Assembly (NCBI RefSeq): GCF_001580365.1
Contig: NZ_CP014480.1
Coordinates: forward strand, 434,001 to 498,000
Length of the DNA: 64,000 nt
Origin: Kocuria turfanensis
Lineage (GTDB): Bacteria > Actinomycetota > Actinomycetes > Actinomycetales > Micrococcaceae
Reading direction: 5' to 3'
The notes under the pieces are model-generated. The model saw only the letters and a list, made by a program, of their open reading frames with translations, did no database searches and had not been told where the DNA came from. The position numbers and the translations under genes are program-made. The number at the start of each line of letters is the position of its first letter. Within the stretch, counting starts at the first letter, position 1. Below are positions 61,068-64,000 of the stretch, piece after piece.

Positions 61068-62279
61068 ATGGACCGCGCGGACACCGCACCGGCCGAGACC
61101 CGGGTGCGCGAGAGCCTGACGCCGGAGACCCTGCTGCCCGACGAGCTGCTGGAGACCTTCCGCGCGCGGGCGGGCGGCTACGACCGGGAGAACCGGTTCT
61201 TCGACGAGGACTTCGCGGACCTGGTGCGCATCGGCTACCCGCTCATGCTCGTCCCGCGCGAGTTCGGCGGTCTGGGCTTCACGCTGCGCCAGGCCGCCGC
61301 GGCGCAGCGCCGGCTGGCGGCGGCGGCACCGGCCACGGCGCTGGGCATCAACATGCACCACGTGCTCGTGGGCGTGGGGCACACGCTGCGGCTGCGCGGG
61401 GACGAGCGCGCCCGGGGCATCTTCGAGCAGGCCGCGGCCGGGGAGATCTTCGCCTTCGGCATCTCCGAGGCCGGCAACGACGCCGTGCTCTTCGACGCGG
61501 CGACCACCGCGGAGGCCACCGCGGACGGGTACCGGGTCACCGGCACCAAGATCTTCACCTCGCTCTCCCCGGTCTGGACCCGGCTGATCGTCCACGCCCG
61601 GGACGACGCGGACCCGCGGGCCCCGCTGGTCTTCGGCTTCGTGGCCCGCGACGACGAGGGCGTCGAGATCCTCGACGACTGGGACACCCTGGGGATGCGC
61701 GCCTCGCAGTCGCGCAGCACGATCCTGCACGCGGTGCGGCTGCCGGCCGACCAGGTGCTCACCCGCACCCCGGCGGGCCCCAACCCGGACCCGGTGGTGT
61801 GGGGCATCTTCGGCTGCTTCGAGCTGCTGCTGGCGGCGGTCTACACCGGGATCGCCGACCGGGCGGTGCAGCTGGCCGCGGAGCTCGCCGGGGCGCGCCG
61901 GTCGCGGGCCAGGGGGACGTCCTACGCGCAGGACCCGGACATCCGGTGGCAGATCGCCGAGGCCGCGCTGCTGCGCGACGGGGTGGAGCTGCAGCTGGAC
62001 CGGCTGACGGCCGACGTCGACGCCCTGGGTTCGGCCGGGGCCCCGGACCACGGGCCCCGCTGGTTCCTGCTGTTCTCGGGGGTCAAGCACCGGGCCACGG
62101 AGACGGCTCGGCAGGTGGTCGACCTCGCGATGCGCACCTCCGGCGGCGCCCAATACTCCCGGGGCGGGGAGCTGGAACGGCTCTACCGCGACGTCCTCGC
62201 CGGGATCTACCACCCCTCGGACAGCGAGTCGGTGCACGCGGCCGTGGCCAAGGCCCTGCTGGGCCCGCTGGAGGCCTGA
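61068..62279 (+). CDS. Acyl-CoA dehydrogenase family flavoprotein
   Basis: A 403-aa protein: LVPREFGGLGFTLRQAAAAQRRLAAAAPATALGINMHHV, then EIFAFGISEAGNDAVLFDAATTAEATADGYRVTGTKIFTSLSP (FAD/substrate loop) and DWDTLGMRASQSRSTILH. The C-terminal domain ends MRTSGGAQYSRGGELERLYRDVLAGIYHPSDSESVHAAVAKALLG. ATG 61068 follows AAGGAG. The usual catalytic Glu of the C-terminal helix is not obvious in the sequence I read, so it may be a desulfurase/hydroxylase-type member (DszC/HsaA-like) instead of a beta-oxidation enzyme. Confidence 0.85.
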   Translation: MDRADTAPAETRVRESLTPETLLPDELLETFRARAGGYDRENRFFDEDFADLVRIGYPLMLVPREFGGLGFTLRQAAAAQRRLAAAAPATALGINMHHVLVGVGHTLRLRGDERARGIFEQAAAGEIFAFGISEAGNDAVLFDAATTAEATADGYRVTGTKIFTSLSPVWTRLIVHARDDADPRAPLVFGFVARDDEGVEILDDWDTLGMRASQSRSTILHAVRLPADQVLTRTPAGPNPDPVVWGIFGCFELLLAAVYTGIADRAVQLAAELAGARRSRARGTSYAQDPDIRWQIAEAALLRDGVELQLDRLTADVDALGSAGAPDHGPRWFLLFSGVKHRATETARQVVDLAMRTSGGAQYSRGGELERLYRDVLAGIYHPSDSESVHAAVAKALLGPLEA

Positions 62280-62307
62280 GCCGTCCCGGCGGAGTCCCGG
62301 GCGGGGC

Positions 62308-62541
62308 TCAGATGGTGCGTTCCACGCGCATCACGCGGCGGCGCAGCCAGTACTTGCGGGTGCCGCCGTAGAGGAGCACGGTGCGGGTCAGCTCCCACTT
62401 GCCGTACTCGGCGTGCTCGCGCAGCCGGGCCCGCGCCTCGCTGAGCCGTTCGTGCGGTGCGACGGTGAGCAGGAGGTACTCGTAGCGCTGGTCGGCGTCG
62501 TGCCGCAGGGTCGCCGAGCTGGTGCGGACTTGTTCTCTCAT
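62308..62541 (-). CDS. DUF5703-family protein
   Basis: A 77-aa protein reading QRYEYLLLTVAPHERLSEARARLREHAEYGKWELTRTVLLYGGTRKYWLRRRVMRVERTI, which is the DUF5703 layout (EY..L.LP...S....R..L...AE.GRWEL.R..LY.DG.R...LRRRI.R). It often sits next to an M20 peptidase gene, as here. ATG 62541 diverges from the acidic-protein gene; 40 bases separate their starts. Function unknown. Confidence 0.85.
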   Translation of the reverse strand: MREQVRTSSATLRHDADQRYEYLLLTVAPHERLSEARARLREHAEYGKWELTRTVLLYGGTRKYWLRRRVMRVERTI

Positions 62542-62581
62542 CGGTCCCCATTCTGCACGGATAAGCGCTAACGTCTACTCC

Positions 62582-62929
62582 ATGAGTCATGATCCTCGTG
62601 CCGCGCTGCAGGCCCTCGTGAGTGCCTTCGAAGAACACCTCGCCGCCGCCTCCAACCGCCGCAGCGACGACGACCCCGCGGTCGACGGAGCCTACATCGC
62701 GATCGCCGACGCCTTCGACGCCTACGAGGAGGCGCTCTACGACGCCTACGACGAGGTCACCCCGCTGACCGTCTTCGCCGAGGAGGAGGACGACGACTCC
62801 GACGAGGACGAGGACGACGACGAGGACGAGGAGCTCCTCGAGGACAACGAGATGCTCGACGAGGACCTCGTCGACGAGGAGGACTACGAGGACCTCGACG
62901 ACGCGGACGGGGCGCGCTCCTCCCGCTGA
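62582..62929 (+). CDS. Acidic 115-aa protein (often annotated primosomal protein)
   Basis: The ATG at 62582 begins MSHDPRAALQALVSAFEEHLAAASNRRSDDDPAVDGAYIAIADAFDAYEEALYDAYDEVTPL; this N-terminal part is a helical hairpin. The second half is nearly all Asp and Glu (EEEDDDSDEDEDDDEDEELLEDNE), with a C-terminal LVDEEDYEDLDDADG. Micrococcaceae genomes carry such a protein as an unproved 'primosomal protein'. The acidic tail is highly unusual but the gene is intact and probably expressed from a short divergent region. Function is unknown. Confidence 0.75.
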   Translation: MSHDPRAALQALVSAFEEHLAAASNRRSDDDPAVDGAYIAIADAFDAYEEALYDAYDEVTPLTVFAEEEDDDSDEDEDDDEDEELLEDNEMLDEDLVDEEDYEDLDDADGARSSR

Positions 62930-63181
62930 CCCGTTACCTTCTTCCCAGCTCCTCGGTCCGTGATGATGAGGAGTGTTGGCCGGCCGGTCCTCGGCATGAT
63001 CGTTTGCCCCCAGTCATCCATGATCCGGGGGGTGTTGTCACCGAGGGCCGGTCCGGTGGTCACGGATCGCTGATAGAGGCGGGATCTCCTGTGGAGGACC
63101 TTTGTAACGTGGATGCCGAGCGTGACCACCTCCCGGCCGGCCAGCACGTGCAGATGCCATCGCAGGAGAAGGGACCCGGCC
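62930..63181 (+). mobile_element. Left end region of an IS110-type element
   Basis: The 250 bases before the transposase have no gene. IS110 elements carry a non-coding RNA in this position that bridges donor and target DNA. I cannot place the exact left boundary. GGACC-type repeats at the border were not resolved. The right end lies outside the window. Confidence 0.45.
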
Positions 63182-64000
63182 ATGTCAGAGCAACCATCCC
63201 CGGCGGTGTTCGTCGGCCTCGACGTCGGCAAGTCCGACCATCACGCCGTGGCCGTCACGAGCACGGGGAGGGCGGTCTATGACAAAGCTCTGCCCAACGA
63301 CGAGGCTCGGCTGCGGGCGATTCTTGAGGCCCTGATCGTCGAGCACGGGCCGGTGCTGATGGTCGTTGATCAGCCGGCCACCATCGGGGCGCTGCCGGTG
63401 GCGGTGGCCCAGGCGATGGAGTCTGTCACCGTGGCATACCTGCCGGGACTGGCCATGCGCCGGATCGCGGACCTGCACCCGGGTGCGGCGAAGACGGACG
63501 CCCGCGACGCGTTGATCATCGCCGAGGCCGCCCGGACCATGCCGCACACCCTGCGGAACATCCGGGTGGACGAGGCTCAGATCGCCGAGCTGGGTGTGCT
63601 GGCCGGCTTCGACGACGACCTCGCCGCCCAGATCACCGCCACCTCGAACCGTCTGCGGGGGATGCTCACCCAGATCCACCCCGCCCTGGAACGGGTCCTC
63701 GGGCCGCGGGTGACCCACCCGGCGGTGGCCGACCTGCTCACCCGCTACCCGACCCCGGCGAAGCTGCAGACGGCCGGACGGGGTCATGTGAGGGCGAGGC
63801 TGAAGAAGCACGCCCCGCGGCTGGCCGAGCCGTTGACCGAGGAGGTCTTCGACGCCCTGGGCCAGCAGAGCGTGGTCGTGGCCGGTACCGAGGCCGCCGC
63901 CACCGTCATCCCGATCCTGGCCGGGCAGCTGGCCGGCCTGATCCATCAGCGCGCCACGGTGGCTACCCAGGTCGAGGCCCTCGTGGAGGCCCACCCTCTT
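63182..64000 (+). CDS. IS110-family transposase (partial, 3' end outside window)
   Basis: The first 273 codons are present. The N-terminal RuvC-like DEDD nuclease domain is clear: VFVGLDVGKSDHHAVAV (first Asp), VLMVVDQPATIGALPVAVA (second acidic position), YLPGLAMRRIADLHPGAAKTDARDALIIAEAARTMP (third and fourth: KTDARDA). The following helical part RVDEAQIAELGVLAGFDDDLAAQITATSNRLRGMLTQIHPALE is the linker; the catalytic-Ser Transposase_20 domain lies beyond the edge. ATG 63182 is the family-like start. The gene is not visibly broken here. Confidence 0.92.
   Translation, partial: MSEQPSPAVFVGLDVGKSDHHAVAVTSTGRAVYDKALPNDEARLRAILEALIVEHGPVLMVVDQPATIGALPVAVAQAMESVTVAYLPGLAMRRIADLHPGAAKTDARDALIIAEAARTMPHTLRNIRVDEAQIAELGVLAGFDDDLAAQITATSNRLRGMLTQIHPALERVLGPRVTHPAVADLLTRYPTPAKLQTAGRGHVRARLKKHAPRLAEPLTEEVFDALGQQSVVVAGTEAAATVIPILAGQLAGLIHQRATVATQVEALVEAHPL

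Overview
The window is 64 kb of very GC-rich DNA. Start codons are ATG or GTG, Shine-Dalgarno sites are strong (GGAGG-type), and the gene content is typical of a high-GC Gram-positive: an alpha carbonic anhydrase lipoprotein, CAP/LGFP secreted protein, M20 peptidase beside DUF5703, and an OsmC protein. My inference is an actinobacterium of the Micrococcaceae, most like Kocuria; sequence alone does not fix the species. No rRNA, tRNA or CRISPR array was seen. One IS110-type element runs off the right end.

Layout. 1-6 kb: a truncated YwaF-like membrane protein, small membrane proteins, a winged-helix regulator, and a complete PhnD/PhnC/PhnE-PhnE ABC importer of the phosphonate/selenate group. 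6-10.5 kb: small hypotheticals, a broken serine acetyltransferase, a SdpI-like protein and the first of three paralogues of an undescribed ~110-aa family. 10.5-21.3 kb: an alpha/beta hydrolase, a PEP-synthase/rifampicin-phosphotransferase-like enzyme, a VOC protein, two DHFR-like proteins, an SPFH protein, a lipoprotein whose signal peptide is a hexanucleotide repeat, and an LTA-synthase-like phosphoglycerol transferase. 21.4-26.3 kb: the most interesting block. A tiny HTH regulator and ABC exporter diverge from a gene for a 161-aa protein made of (GGAD)n repeats, followed by a JmjC/cupin hydroxylase and a sucrase/ferredoxin-like protein. 26.3-33.6 kb: carbonic anhydrase, an arsenate-reductase-like protein lacking its catalytic Cys, OsmC, a TetR/MFS pair with visible operators, a GAP-family protein, then decayed alkyl-sulfatase and Ca2+/Na+ antiporter genes. 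33.8-40 kb: the other two paralogues, a deleted intradiol dioxygenase, a TrxR-like oxidoreductase and small membrane proteins. 40-50 kb: MarR plus ABC exporter, GH26 glycosidase, a surface-type protein, two MFS transporters, a TetR regulator and a 34-codon Phe-rich peptide gene. 50-64 kb: dNMP kinase, SDR, aldo/keto reductase, DJ-1 protein, glycosyltransferase, MBL hydrolase, Mn catalase, MDR dehydrogenase, CAP/LGFP secreted protein, lipoprotein plus M20 peptidase plus acyl-CoA dehydrogenase, DUF5703, an acidic protein and the IS110 transposase.

Themes. Regulator/exporter pairs recur (HTH-ABC, TetR-MFS twice, MarR-ABC), and three of the four control regions carry clear palindromes. Oxidative or chemical stress functions are common (Mn catalase, DJ-1, OsmC, TrxR-like, SDR, AKR, VOC). 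The region 31.9-36.8 kb and a few other spots hold gene relics, so this looks like an accessory segment undergoing decay. Tandem repeats inside genes (23.8 kb, 17.4 kb) and a perfect 66-bp inverted repeat (55.4 kb) are the strongest non-coding or structural signals.
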